From Chloroflexota bacterium (GTDB lineage: Bacteria > Chloroflexota > Anaerolineae > UBA4142): a DNA stretch of 52,778 nt. Location of the stretch: NCBI GenBank assembly GCA_016215025.1, contig JACRMI010000024.1, positions 1 through 52,778 on the forward strand, written 5' to 3'. How positions within the stretch are numbered: the stretch's first letter is position 1; each line of letters opens with the position of its first letter. The translations under genes and the position numbers were made by a program. The notes under the pieces were generated by a model. The model did not search any database. It had not been told where the DNA came from and saw only the letters and a list, made by a program, of their open reading frames with translations. Below are positions 40,574 to 49,303 of this stretch, piece by piece.

Positions 40574-41038
40574 ATGAATGACGAAACACGCAAACGAATT
40601 CTGGCTTATCTCGCGGCGCATAACACGTTGACGCTGGCTACCTCGCATGAGAATCAACCATGGGCGAACGCCATCTTTTATGCGAACGATGGATTCACCG
40701 TTTACTTTGTTTCCGATCCCAAGACGCGCCATGCCGACCATCTGAAACAAAACGCCAACATCGCCGGAACGATTCAAGACGAGCAAAAGGATTGGCGGCT
40801 AATTCAAGGGATTCAACTCGAAGGGCACTGCGAAGAAATCACCGATCCGATTGAATCGGCAAAAGCGTTGGCGGTGTATGCTGCGAAATTCCCGTTCATC
40901 GATAACTTGATTCACGCGCCGAAAGAAATCGCATCGGCGATGGCAAAGGCACGATGGCACAAGATCAACTTGACTTGGATTCGCTTGATCGACAATACGC
41001 GCGGCATGGGATTCAAGGAAGAAATCCGATTTCCGTAG
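40574..41038 (+). CDS. Pyridoxamine-phosphate-oxidase-like flavin-binding protein
   Basis: A 154-residue split-barrel protein of the PNPOx/YhbP-like superfamily. TLATSHENQPWANAIFYAND, the strand FTVYFVSDPKTRHADHL and the segment IQGIQLEGHCEEIT are typical of the YhbP branch. These proteins bind FMN or F420 or act as haem-binding proteins, but their reactions are mostly unknown. I chose the ATG at 40574 because GGAAAT precedes it and the fold begins here; the frame is open back to 40508 but would overlap the DUF3786 stop. It is monocistronic or co-transcribed with ubiX. Confidence 0.82.
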   Translation: MNDETRKRILAYLAAHNTLTLATSHENQPWANAIFYANDGFTVYFVSDPKTRHADHLKQNANIAGTIQDEQKDWRLIQGIQLEGHCEEITDPIESAKALAVYAAKFPFIDNLIHAPKEIASAMAKARWHKINLTWIRLIDNTRGMGFKEEIRFP

Positions 41039-41096
41039 GATAAATTTCCAAATTTGTCCTCCCTAGTGTAGAAAGACAGATAGCAGAGGAAGTAAA

Positions 41097-41678
41097 ATGA
41101 GAATCGTCGTGGGCATGTCCGGTTCAACGGGCGCGATCTATGGAATTCGTTTGCTCCAAGTGTTGGCAGAGCTCAAAGAGGTGGAAACCCATCTCGTCAT
41201 TTCCACTCCTGCCAAAGAAACCATCGCGCTCGAAACGGAATACACCATCAAGCAAGTCGAAGCACTGGCGCACAAGGTCCACGGCATCAATAACATCGCG
41301 GCTTCGATTGCGAGCGGATCGTTTCAGACCGATGGAATGGTAGTTATCCCTTGTTCGATCAAGACCTTGTCGGGTATTGCGAACTCGTTCAACGATAATT
41401 TGCTGGTGCGCGCCGCTGACGTGACACTCAAGGAACGTCGCCGACTTGTTCTGGTCGTGCGCGAAACGCCGTTGCACGTGGGGCATTTGCGCTTGATGGT
41501 TCAAGCGGCTGAGCTTGGCGCGATCATTACGCCGCCGATGCCGGCGTTCTATCACAAGCCCAAGACGATTGACGACATTGTCAATCAAACCGTCGGGCGC
41601 GTGCTGGATTTATTGGGCGTCGCGCATCCCGATTTGTTCAATCGCTGGAACGGACCGGGAGGAGCGCACCAACCCTAG
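41097..41678 (+). CDS. ubiX: UbiX-family flavin prenyltransferase
   Basis: A 193-residue enzyme that transfers dimethylallyl from its phosphate to FMN, making the prenylated-FMN cofactor of UbiD decarboxylases. It has the FMN-binding start VVGMSGSTGAIYGIRLL, the mid-region VVIPCSIKTLSGIANSF and the family signature LVVRETPLHVGHLRLM. All the usual active-site positions are visible. GAGGAAG precedes the ATG. There is no ubiD gene nearby, so the partner decarboxylase must lie elsewhere. The PNPOx-like gene is 58 bp upstream, with no known functional link. Confidence 0.92.
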   Translation: MRIVVGMSGSTGAIYGIRLLQVLAELKEVETHLVISTPAKETIALETEYTIKQVEALAHKVHGINNIAASIASGSFQTDGMVVIPCSIKTLSGIANSFNDNLLVRAADVTLKERRRLVLVVRETPLHVGHLRLMVQAAELGAIITPPMPAFYHKPKTIDDIVNQTVGRVLDLLGVAHPDLFNRWNGPGGAHQP

Positions 41679-41731
41679 TTCCTATTTCGCTTTCCTTCGA
41701 TTCCCCCTATAATCGACATAGCAAAGTCGCT

Positions 41732-42115
41732 ATGAATCGCCTAGTTGTTTGCACCATGTCGGTCGCACTCGCCGCGTGCAGCCCCTTGTCTTCCCCAACG
41801 GTCACATCGCCTGTGACCTCTCAACTCACGTCCAGTTTTCCCGATCCAACAAACATCTCACCAGCTACAGTAACATCGAATGTTGCTGTCCCTCGCACTG
41901 ATCTTTTCGATCGGGTTACCCCTTCTGACAAAATCCGTGCGCCGGGTCAGTCTGGTTGGCTATTCCGCGCCATCCAGTCCGGCGAAACGGAGATGATATG
42001 GACGAGTATTACCCAGTGCCCGCCCGGAATGTTCTGTCCGCCTGCAGTTGCGCGCTTTGAAACAAGAATTCGGATTCACTTGCAAGGGGTGACTCATGTC
42101 AAGACAACCTACTAA
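41732..42115 (+). CDS. Small lipoprotein with chagasin-like C-terminal domain
   Basis: A 127-residue lipoprotein. The signal ends in MSVALAACS and a Ser/Thr/Pro-rich linker follows to about residue 55. The C-terminal 60 residues contain GQSGWLFRAIQSGETEMIWT and then FETRIRI. This recalls chagasin (I42) cysteine-protease inhibitors or other BTI-fold domains, with G-x-x-G-x-x-F-x-A-x-x-x-G-x-x-x-I, but the family is not secure. A -10 element TATAAT is at 41708-41713. The last seven codons overlap the next gene, so the two are translationally linked. It may be an inhibitor or partner of the secreted BNR protein. Confidence 0.65.
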   Translation: MNRLVVCTMSVALAACSPLSSPTVTSPVTSQLTSSFPDPTNISPATVTSNVAVPRTDLFDRVTPSDKIRAPGQSGWLFRAIQSGETEMIWTSITQCPPGMFCPPAVARFETRIRIHLQGVTHVKTTY

Positions 42116-44615
42116 AATCCACCAAGCCGTTGCGTGGATTGCCTTTTCGTTTCTGGGATTGCTCGCGATTATTACTGCCCAAGTTCGCGTGTACCCCAAT
42201 CAATGCAATGCCATCGCGATGAGCGATGAGCTGGTCGCGGCGTATCGCGGCATCGATGTGGAGACGCTGCATCTCTTGCGCGAGCGGCGCGATCTCACCA
42301 CCGCCGAAGTCTGCGAAATTGCGCCGGATAAACTCGCGCGGGCTATCGACAAATCGATTCACCCCAAGCCCGATCACCCCGGCGAAGCGGTGACGTTTCG
42401 CAAATTGCAAGAGCAAGACGAGAATGGAAACATTCCAGAGGATGGTCTCATTCGAGCGATGGAACAGGCCGCGCAATTGCGACAAACGAGCGCGCGTCAG
42501 CCATCCTCTGGAGGCATCTCGTCGGGCAAGTGGACCTGGCTCGGTCCCGGCAACATCGGCGGGCGCATCCGCGCGATCCTGATTCACCCGACCAACACAA
42601 ACACAATGTGGGTCGGCAGCGTCTCCGGCGGCATTTGGAAAACGACGAATGGCGGCACGTCCTGGTCGGTGGTCAGTGATTTTATGGCGAACCTTGCCGT
42701 TTCGACTCTCGTCATGGACCCAACCAATTACAACACCTTGTACGCCGGCACCGGCGAAGGGTTTTACAATGGCGATAAGATTCGCGGCTTGGGCGTTTTC
42801 AAAAGCATCGACGGTGGAACGACGTGGACGCAGCTCCCGACGACGAACAACTCGAACTGGTACTATGTGAATCGTCTAGCGATTTCGCCCAACGGCACGA
42901 CCTTGCTGGCGGCGACCGGGTCGGGGATTTGGCGCAGCATCAATGGCGGCGATAGTTGGACGCAAGTACAATTTTCCTCTGATATGGCTGACGTCAAGTT
43001 CAATCCATCGGACAACAACAAAGCGGTAGCGGGACGATTCTGGGGCGGCGCGTATTATTCGACCAACGGCGGACTGAACTGGAACACGGCGACATTCAAT
43101 GTGCCGGGGCTAACGGGTTCGTATCCACGTACAGAATTGGCTTATGCACCCAGCAATCCTTCCATCGTTTACGCCGGAGTGTATCAAACGAGCGGCGAAG
43201 TTTGGCAAAGTGTCGATGGAGGGCAGACGTACTCGCGGGTCAATGCGATTACGAATTACATGGGCACCCAGGGTTGGTACGATAACGCCATTTGGGTTGA
43301 TCCAACGAACGCGAACATTATCGTGGTCGGTGGCATCGATTTGTATCGTAGCACCAACGGCGGTACGACGCTCACCAAGATCAGTCAATGGCAATACGCG
43401 CCCAGTTCAGCTCATGCCGATCACCATGCAATTGTCAGTCATCCTGGTTTTAATGGATCATCGAACAAGACCGTCTTTTTCGGGAATGATGGCGGCATTT
43501 ACAAAGCCACCGATGTTTATACGGTCATCGGCACGGTGGGTTGGACGGAGCTAAATAACCAGTTAGGCATTACGCAATTCTACGGCGCAGCCGGAAATGC
43601 ATCCACGGGTACGATCATCGGCGGCACGCAAGACAATGGCACACTCCGTTACACGACTGCAGGTGGCACGGAAGCTTGGACGAGTGCCTACGGCGGCGAT
43701 GGAGGTTTCTCCGCCGCTGATCCATCGGATTCAAACTATTTTTACGGTGAGTATGTGTACGCCGCCGTGCATCGCAGTTCAAATGGCGGCAGTTCGTCGA
43801 GTTATATTTGCGGACAGTACTGGAGCGGAGTTGCCTGGGTGTGGAAGAGCGCGCCGTACCGCATCGACGATGCCTATTATGGCAGAGCGAATTTCATCGC
43901 GCCGTTCATTCTCGATCCGAACGATTCCAATCGTTTGTTGGTTGGCGGTGCGTCACTGTGGCGTACCAACGATGCCAAAACTGCAAACACCAACTCGACG
44001 GGACCTTCATGGGCAAGCATCAAATCCTCGATTGGGTCCGGATCCACCTACTATATCAGCGCCATCGCCGTTCAACCGGGCAACTCGGATGTCATTTGGG
44101 TGGGACACAACAACGGCAACGTGTATAAAACGACGAATGGAACCCAGGCATCGCCGATATGGACGCAAGTCGATACAAACGGGGCAACGCCACTCCCCAA
44201 TCGCTATGTGTCACGCATCGTCGTCGATCCGAACAGCGTGAACACGGTTTATGTGACCTTCGGGGGCTATGGGCAGTACTTTAATTCGGATAACGTGTGG
44301 CGCACGGTTGACGGCGGCGCGAATTGGTCAGCTCGATCTGGCTCCGGTGGAACGGCGCTGCCGGTTGCGCCCGTCCGATCGTTGGCAATCTATCCCACCA
44401 ATTCCAACTGGCTCTACGTCGGTACCGAAGTGGGCGTATTTGCCAGTGAGAATGCGGGCGCAAGTTGGTCGGGAACGAACGATGGACCCGCGAACGTCTC
44501 GGTCGATGAATTATTTTGGATGGGGACGAAGCTCGTCGCAGCGACGCATGGACGTGGTCTGTTCAGCATCATCCCTGGCTCGTACAATTTGAATCTGCCA
44601 TTGATTCAAAAATAG
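42096..44615 (+). CDS. Secreted BNR/Asp-box beta-propeller protein (VPS10-like)
   Basis: An 839-residue extracytoplasmic protein. An N-terminal signal or anchor helix (AVAWIAFSFLGLLAIITAQV) is followed by about 110 helical residues. From about residue 145 to 825 come eight or nine Asp-boxes (for example TTNGGTSWSVV, SIDGGTTWTQL, TVDGGANWSAR), which form one or two propellers of sortilin/xyloglucanase type. It ends in LNLPLIQK, the kind of C-terminus common on Chloroflexota surface proteins. It may bind or degrade polymers; a catalytic site is not evident. AAGGGGTGACTC precedes the ATG, which overlaps the previous gene by 20 bp. The terminator at 44632-44693 ends the unit. Confidence 0.85.
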   Translation: MSRQPTKIHQAVAWIAFSFLGLLAIITAQVRVYPNQCNAIAMSDELVAAYRGIDVETLHLLRERRDLTTAEVCEIAPDKLARAIDKSIHPKPDHPGEAVTFRKLQEQDENGNIPEDGLIRAMEQAAQLRQTSARQPSSGGISSGKWTWLGPGNIGGRIRAILIHPTNTNTMWVGSVSGGIWKTTNGGTSWSVVSDFMANLAVSTLVMDPTNYNTLYAGTGEGFYNGDKIRGLGVFKSIDGGTTWTQLPTTNNSNWYYVNRLAISPNGTTLLAATGSGIWRSINGGDSWTQVQFSSDMADVKFNPSDNNKAVAGRFWGGAYYSTNGGLNWNTATFNVPGLTGSYPRTELAYAPSNPSIVYAGVYQTSGEVWQSVDGGQTYSRVNAITNYMGTQGWYDNAIWVDPTNANIIVVGGIDLYRSTNGGTTLTKISQWQYAPSSAHADHHAIVSHPGFNGSSNKTVFFGNDGGIYKATDVYTVIGTVGWTELNNQLGITQFYGAAGNASTGTIIGGTQDNGTLRYTTAGGTEAWTSAYGGDGGFSAADPSDSNYFYGEYVYAAVHRSSNGGSSSSYICGQYWSGVAWVWKSAPYRIDDAYYGRANFIAPFILDPNDSNRLLVGGASLWRTNDAKTANTNSTGPSWASIKSSIGSGSTYYISAIAVQPGNSDVIWVGHNNGNVYKTTNGTQASPIWTQVDTNGATPLPNRYVSRIVVDPNSVNTVYVTFGGYGQYFNSDNVWRTVDGGANWSARSGSGGTALPVAPVRSLAIYPTNSNWLYVGTEVGVFASENAGASWSGTNDGPANVSVDELFWMGTKLVAATHGRGLFSIIPGSYNLNLPLIQK

Positions 44616-44631
44616 TTGAATCCTTATTAGT

Positions 44632-44693
44632 AAAAACCCGTTTTCTCGACCTCGTGTCAAGTTACGCTTGACTGGTCGAGAAAACGGGTTTTT
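44632..44693. terminator. Long bidirectional terminator hairpin
   Basis: The arms 44632-44651 (starting AAAAACCCGTTTTC) and 44674-44693 (ending ACGGGTTTTT) pair perfectly over 20 bp. Inside the loop GTCAAG and CTTGAC form a second small stem. It separates the plus-strand BNR gene from the minus-strand permease and should stop transcription both ways. Confidence 0.9.
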
Positions 44694-44718
44694 AAAACTA
44701 GCTGCGATTCAAGTCTGT

Positions 44719-47118
44719 TTATGCGTATGCCAAACTCTCGCGCACGCTGATGCGTGTTGCACTGCGCGCGGGCAAGATCGAAGCGACCATCGAAATCACG
44801 AGCATGATGATGATCCACGTGCCAACTGCACTCCAGTTGTACGCGTAATCCAATTTCGCGCCGAACATCGCTTGACCGAGCGCGCTCGCAAGCGGTCCGC
44901 CCAGCGCAAACGATAGCGGGATTGCGACGACGCAACTCAACAATCCTTGCAAGACGCCTTCCATCAAGAAAATGCCGATGATGGTGCGCGAGCGTGCGCC
45001 AACCGCGCGCAGCACGCCGATTTCTTTTGTGCGCTCGACGACGCTGATTGACAGCGCACCCATCAACGCAATCCCGCCGACGATGGCGACGATGACGGAG
45101 AGGGCGACGAGCATCGTCGTGATCGTGCTGAACTGGAATTCGTTCGTCTTGCGCGTATCGGGTTCAGTCGCTGTTATCGCCACGTTGTGTTTGCGCCCGT
45201 CGAACAGTTCTTTGAGTTGCTTGGTTACAGCCGTTACGGCTTCCGCGCTGTGGTCCTTTGTGCGCACGTACAACATCGAACCTTGATTGTGTTTTTTCGT
45301 GGCGGCGTAAAGTGATTCCAGCGGCGCATAGATTCGGTCACCGCTAAAATTACCGGTGAACACTGGCTCATACGTACCGATCACCTGCCAGGTGTCCTTG
45401 CCCAAGTCTCCTAGGTTCAACGTGACAATGTCGCCAATCTCGATATGGTTTTTTTCGGCGGTGTCCCGTTTGATAACGATCACACGACCATCGCCCGGTT
45501 GAATCCAACGGCCCTTGATGATAAGCGGCGAAAAGAAATCACTGTCCGAGGGAATCCCTTCGATGGATGCGCCAATCCCCGCATCTTTGATCAACTGTCC
45601 TTTGACGAGGAGACTCGCCGATTGAATCAGCCGTAGTTCGGCTTTGTCAACGCCATTGACCGTGTTTGCCAGCGCAAAGATCGGATCGGTACGCTCAAGA
45701 CCGGTAAACTGAATCGTGCTGTCATAGTGATTCCGCGCAAAGAGATGATCGAGCGTCAGCGAAATGGAACTGTTGAGACTCATCACAAGCAAGAACGCAA
45801 ACCCGGCGGTGATGAGAACAATCTGCGTAAGCAGCAAGCGCCCCTTGCGGCGAAACATATTGCCGAGTGCGGTCGCATAATGCGCAGGCAGCAACCGCGC
45901 GCCGATTTTTTCGATGAGGCGATCTAGCCAGTTCGAGCCAAAGTCGCTGCCGAGACCGTAACTCGCAATCGCTTGGCGCACCGTAATCATCGCGCCTTGC
46001 ATCGTCGGAATAAGACCCGCCAACAACGTCACAAGAATCGCCGAAATAATTTGCGCCGTGATCGCAAACGTCGAAAGCTCGAAATCGTTGTAATCGATGT
46101 TGAACAATCCAAGGAACGACTGCGTCATCGCGAAAGTAACGACTGCGCCTAACGGAATCGAAATAACGAGCGCGAGCAATCCATAGAACAGCGCTTCTGA
46201 CAAGTACACTTGAATGATCGTTCCCGATTTGCCGCCAATCGCTTTGAGAATTCCGATTTGATTCGTTTGTTGCGTGATGAGATTCGAGAGCGTGTTGTAG
46301 ACGAGTACTGCGCTGATGACGACGGATATGCTGGCGAGTAATTGCAAGACGAGCGTGATACCGTCAAAGAACGAACGTCCCCAATGTTTGTTCGGGTCTT
46401 GGTAAGAGACTCCGAGCACTGAAATATTTTGTTTTGCCAAGCGGTCTTTGATGGCACTCGCTACCTCTTTGGCATAATCGGCGCTGTACGGCTGAACGCG
46501 AATAAATGCTGCATTGAATTTGCCGTCGGGAACGCCAAAGCGTTCGAGTGTCTCGCCGTTCGCGAAGAAGAAAGCCAGGTCCATGAATTGCGGCGGCGGC
46601 ACAAACGGATGCCGAATCTTACTCGTGAGCGGATAGCTCCGTTCGTAAGCGCCATCTTTGACAATGAGCTTGTCGCCCGCGCCGAGATTGAGAAATCCTG
46701 CCGCCATGCGCTCTACCCCAAGCTCGCCTTTCTTGGGCCAGTTGCCATCACGTAACTGGACAAGCTCATATTTTTGTTCGGTATAATCGCGGAGTTGAAT
46801 GATTCCCTGTTTCCAATCGCCATTCGGGTTAACTTTGTAACTGATGCTGACGTTGCAGTACGGATCGACGCCTTCCACGCCCGGCACATTCACCAGATCG
46901 AGCAAGATGTCGCGATCGACCATTTGTCCCAGCCCCAGTTCGAGATGCGGCGGCACAACTTCCTTATGACTCTTGTCGAGATTGGTCGTCAGCAAATCGC
47001 CCATGCCGAACATCGCGCCGACCGCGAACAAGCCCGCGGCGATGCTCAACACAGCGAGCAGCGTGCGCATTCGATTATGCCAGAGATCGAACCAGACCTT
47101 TGTCCAAATAACGCCCAT
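44719..47118 (-). CDS. ABC transporter permease, FtsX/MacB type (duplicated)
   Basis: A 799-residue permease of two FtsX units. Its first helix is TLLAVLSIAAGLFAVGAMF near residue 18, a second early helix LLTQIVLITAGFAFLLVMS near 432, and helix groups lie about 265-385 and 670-790. Both large outer loops are MacB_PCD-like. The end RSATRISVRESLAYA is typical. It is a paralogue of the permease at 5397-7757. With the ATPase (74 bp upstream) and the lipoprotein adaptor at 49304 it forms a MacAB-like exporter of peptides, drugs or lipids. The intervening gap holds an AACAGT-repeat hairpin. Confidence 0.9.
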   Translation of the reverse strand: MGVIWTKVWFDLWHNRMRTLLAVLSIAAGLFAVGAMFGMGDLLTTNLDKSHKEVVPPHLELGLGQMVDRDILLDLVNVPGVEGVDPYCNVSISYKVNPNGDWKQGIIQLRDYTEQKYELVQLRDGNWPKKGELGVERMAAGFLNLGAGDKLIVKDGAYERSYPLTSKIRHPFVPPPQFMDLAFFFANGETLERFGVPDGKFNAAFIRVQPYSADYAKEVASAIKDRLAKQNISVLGVSYQDPNKHWGRSFFDGITLVLQLLASISVVISAVLVYNTLSNLITQQTNQIGILKAIGGKSGTIIQVYLSEALFYGLLALVISIPLGAVVTFAMTQSFLGLFNIDYNDFELSTFAITAQIISAILVTLLAGLIPTMQGAMITVRQAIASYGLGSDFGSNWLDRLIEKIGARLLPAHYATALGNMFRRKGRLLLTQIVLITAGFAFLLVMSLNSSISLTLDHLFARNHYDSTIQFTGLERTDPIFALANTVNGVDKAELRLIQSASLLVKGQLIKDAGIGASIEGIPSDSDFFSPLIIKGRWIQPGDGRVIVIKRDTAEKNHIEIGDIVTLNLGDLGKDTWQVIGTYEPVFTGNFSGDRIYAPLESLYAATKKHNQGSMLYVRTKDHSAEAVTAVTKQLKELFDGRKHNVAITATEPDTRKTNEFQFSTITTMLVALSVIVAIVGGIALMGALSISVVERTKEIGVLRAVGARSRTIIGIFLMEGVLQGLLSCVVAIPLSFALGGPLASALGQAMFGAKLDYAYNWSAVGTWIIIMLVISMVASILPARSATRISVRESLAYA

Positions 47119-47126
47119 GAAAACCT

Positions 47127-47191
47127 CAGTGAACAGTGAACAGTGGACAGTGAACAGTTACTGACGACTGTTGACTGTTGACTGTTCACTG
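47127..47191. repeat. CAGTGAA/ACTGTT short-repeat hairpin
   Basis: The left side repeats CAGTGAA or CAGTGGA four times (47127-47158). The right side repeats GACTGTT three times and ends GTTCACTG (47166-47191). The two sides are inverted, so the RNA folds into a long stem in the 74-bp gap between the permease and the ATPase genes. The right end touches the ATPase stop region. Confidence 0.7.
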
Positions 47192-47192
47192 G

Positions 47193-47921
47193 CTAGTATC
47201 CTGCCCAATTCGGTCGTCCTACGTACTCGTCGCGTGTGATGCGTCCGTCGAGAATTTCGACGACGCGCGGGACCCGCTTCGCCAGTTCTTTATCGTGCGT
47301 GACCATCAGCATCGTCTTGCCTTGCCCCACGACTTGATTGAACAACTCGAAAATGTCCTGCGAGTTGCGCGAGTCGAGATTACCCGTCGGTTCGTCCGCG
47401 ATGATGATGGGCGGATCGTTTGCTAGCGCACGCGCGATGGCGGCACGTTGCTGTTGACCACCGGAAACCATGCTGGGCAATTTGTTCGCCTGGTCAGCGA
47501 GTCCAACAATTTCGAGCAAGTGCATCGCACGTTCACGTCGTTCGCGGGACGAGTATTTGCCTGCAAGGTCCATCGGCAGAATGACGTTCTGCAACAAGCT
47601 CAACGCCGGCAGCATTTGAAAGAACTGAAAAATGATGCCGAGGTTTTGTCCGCGCCATCCCGCGAGTTGGTCTTCGCTCATCTTGTGAACGGGCTTGCCC
47701 GTGACCATGATCTCGCCGCTCGACGGTCGATCAATGCCGGTAACCATATTGAGCAAGGTCGATTTGCCGTTGCCCGATGGGCCCACAATCGAAAGAAACT
47801 CGCCGGGCTTGACGGCAAACGAGATGCCTTTGAGAATCGTCACCTCGCTATTGCCAAGCGGGAAACTTTTCACCACGTCTTTTATTTCGATAATCGGCTC
47901 TTTGCCGTTTGTTTGCGCCAT
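47193..47921 (-). CDS. ABC transporter ATP-binding protein (MacB/LolD type)
   Basis: A 242-residue ATPase. Walker A is GPSGNGKSTLLN near residue 42, the Q-loop is FQFFQMLP, the signature is MVSGGQQQRAAIARAL, Walker B is IIIADEPTGNLDS, and the H-loop is VTHDKELAK. The DEPTGNLDSRNS stretch is characteristic of the MacB/LolD/FtsE branch. It powers the permease encoded next. The ATG at 47921 opens MAQTNGKEPIIEIKDV; a weak ribosome site (GGAGTAAAC) is present. It is separated from the upstream PFK-like gene by a short-repeat hairpin. Confidence 0.93.
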   Translation of the reverse strand: MAQTNGKEPIIEIKDVVKSFPLGNSEVTILKGISFAVKPGEFLSIVGPSGNGKSTLLNMVTGIDRPSSGEIMVTGKPVHKMSEDQLAGWRGQNLGIIFQFFQMLPALSLLQNVILPMDLAGKYSSRERRERAMHLLEIVGLADQANKLPSMVSGGQQQRAAIARALANDPPIIIADEPTGNLDSRNSQDIFELFNQVVGQGKTMLMVTHDKELAKRVPRVVEILDGRITRDEYVGRPNWAGY

Positions 47922-47936
47922 GTTTACTCCAGACCT

Positions 47937-47998
47937 GACGAAAGACGAAGGATGGAAGACGAATAATTTAACTTTCGTCCTTCATCCTTCATCCTTCA
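47937..47998. repeat. GAAGGATG/GACGAAAG short-repeat hairpin
   Basis: GACGAAAGACGAAGGATGG on the left side (47937-47955) is mirrored by CTTTCGTCCTTCATCC and a further CATCCTTC on the right (47972-47997). It forms a second short-repeat hairpin like that at 47127-47191 but of different sequence. It contains the stop codon of the PFK-like gene (47996-47998). Confidence 0.65.
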
Positions 47999-49183
47999 CA
48001 CTCGCGCTGCCCAGAAAATTCCGGGCTTGACCGCGTAATTCTCCGCGTCGTAAAAATCGCTCACGCGCACATTGGTGGGCTCACCTAACACCACGTCGAG
48101 CGGAATTTCGAGATAGTTTTCGCGCTGGCGATAGGCGGTGAGTCGTCCGATCTTGCCGTCGGCGATAAGCTGAATCGCTAGAGTCGAGAAATTCATCGCG
48201 CCGAGCAAATCTTGTCCGTCCGGTTCGCCGGTGCGCAGAAGATACGAGAGCGGCTGGAACAGCATTCGCTGCCTCGTAATATTTTCCAGCATCTCGGTCA
48301 CCACCGCACCGCTGCCACTAGCCCGCGAACCCAGTTCTTGCGCGATCTCGAATAAAAGCAGATCGGTGGTGAGACCTTCGCCGCTTTTTTGCACGGCTTC
48401 GGCGACGGCACGTGAATTCGCGAGGCGCGACAACTCAGGTAAATATTTCGAAATGTTTTCTGGGTCGATGGAGGCGGCTTCGCTCATCACAAGCATCGCG
48501 TAATTCGCAGGATTATTTTGCTTGTCATTCATGAGCAAGCGCGCCAGTTTTTCTGGATCGAAGGGAACTTCGGGAACCAACGTGTGATCGGCTCCCGCGA
48601 GGAATGAGATCAACATGGTCGTTAACCCGGTTGTGTGACCCAGGATTTCGATGACGGCAATTTCTTCGCGCGAGCCAGCCATTGCGCGAATCTCGTTGAT
48701 GAGCCGCACACCGCGACCAAGCGCGGTTGAAAATCCCAGCGCGTAATCGCTCCCAGGAATATTGTTGTGAACCGTCTTCGGAATGCCGATGACGGGCGCG
48801 CCGGCTTGGGCAAGGTGTGCCGCGTAACACAAACCAGCATGATCGCCGAGAACAACCAGCGCATCGAGACCAAGTTTCGCGATGGCGCGTTTGATGTGAT
48901 TCGTCGGATCGTCCGGCATCTTGTCCGGTTCAATGCGACTCGAATGCAAGAACGAGCCAGGCATTCGGTCGATGTCGCGCACGCGGACTTTGGTGAGCGG
49001 CATCGTGTTCAAGCTATGTGTGTCTGGGTCATCGGGATTGTAATTGATCAAGCCCTCCCAGCCCTTGCGAATGCCGATGACGTCGTAGGCGCGTTCCATC
49101 GAGGAATAGACGAGCGATTTCAAACAGATGTTTTGTCCCGGCGCATCACCGCCGACCGTGAGAATTCCAATTCGTTTTGTCAT
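47996..49183 (-). CDS. Phosphofructokinase-family protein lacking key catalytic residues
   Basis: A 395-residue PFK-fold protein closest in layout to pyrophosphate-type enzymes. It has ILTVGGDAPGQNICLK, FLHSSRIEP, the strand LDALVVLGDHAGLCY where GGDGS or GGDDT is usual, and PKTVHNNIPGSDYALGFSTA where PKTIDND or PKTMDND is usual. The catalytic Asp pair is thus replaced by His and Asn, and the substrate-binding MGRxxG block reads ILGHTTG. The overall fold and PEVPFDPE are kept. It probably does not phosphorylate fructose 6-phosphate in the normal way and may be a regulator or use another substrate. The ATG at 49183 has TGAGGC upstream. It is embedded in an exporter operon. Confidence 0.8.
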   Translation of the reverse strand: MTKRIGILTVGGDAPGQNICLKSLVYSSMERAYDVIGIRKGWEGLINYNPDDPDTHSLNTMPLTKVRVRDIDRMPGSFLHSSRIEPDKMPDDPTNHIKRAIAKLGLDALVVLGDHAGLCYAAHLAQAGAPVIGIPKTVHNNIPGSDYALGFSTALGRGVRLINEIRAMAGSREEIAVIEILGHTTGLTTMLISFLAGADHTLVPEVPFDPEKLARLLMNDKQNNPANYAMLVMSEAASIDPENISKYLPELSRLANSRAVAEAVQKSGEGLTTDLLLFEIAQELGSRASGSGAVVTEMLENITRQRMLFQPLSYLLRTGEPDGQDLLGAMNFSTLAIQLIADGKIGRLTAYRQRENYLEIPLDVVLGEPTNVRVSDFYDAENYAVKPGIFWAARV

Positions 49184-49209
49184 AGTTTGCCTCATCTAAT
49201 TGCTCACAC

Positions 49210-49289
49210 TGTCATTTCGAGCGAAGCGAGAAATCTCAATTTACCAAGCACGAGATTTCTCGGCGCAAAAACCGCGCTTCGAGATGACA
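49210..49289. repeat. Intergenic inverted repeat, TGTCATTTCGAGCG type
   Basis: The ends TGTCATTTCGAGCGAAGCG and CGCTTCGAGATGACA are imperfect inverted copies. AGAAATCTC and GAGATTTCT form an inner pair. It is a second member of the dispersed TGTCA...TGACA hairpin class also seen at 35329-35414. It lies between the adaptor gene and the PFK-like gene. Confidence 0.7.
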
Positions 49290-49303
49290 TGAAAAGAGCA
49301 TCC

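Noticed and set aside
47181..47196. CTGGCTAGTATCC at the ATPase end, resembling a dyad half-site
   Set aside because: Only one half-site is present, and it overlaps the stop region of the ATPase; no second arm at 2-bp spacing.
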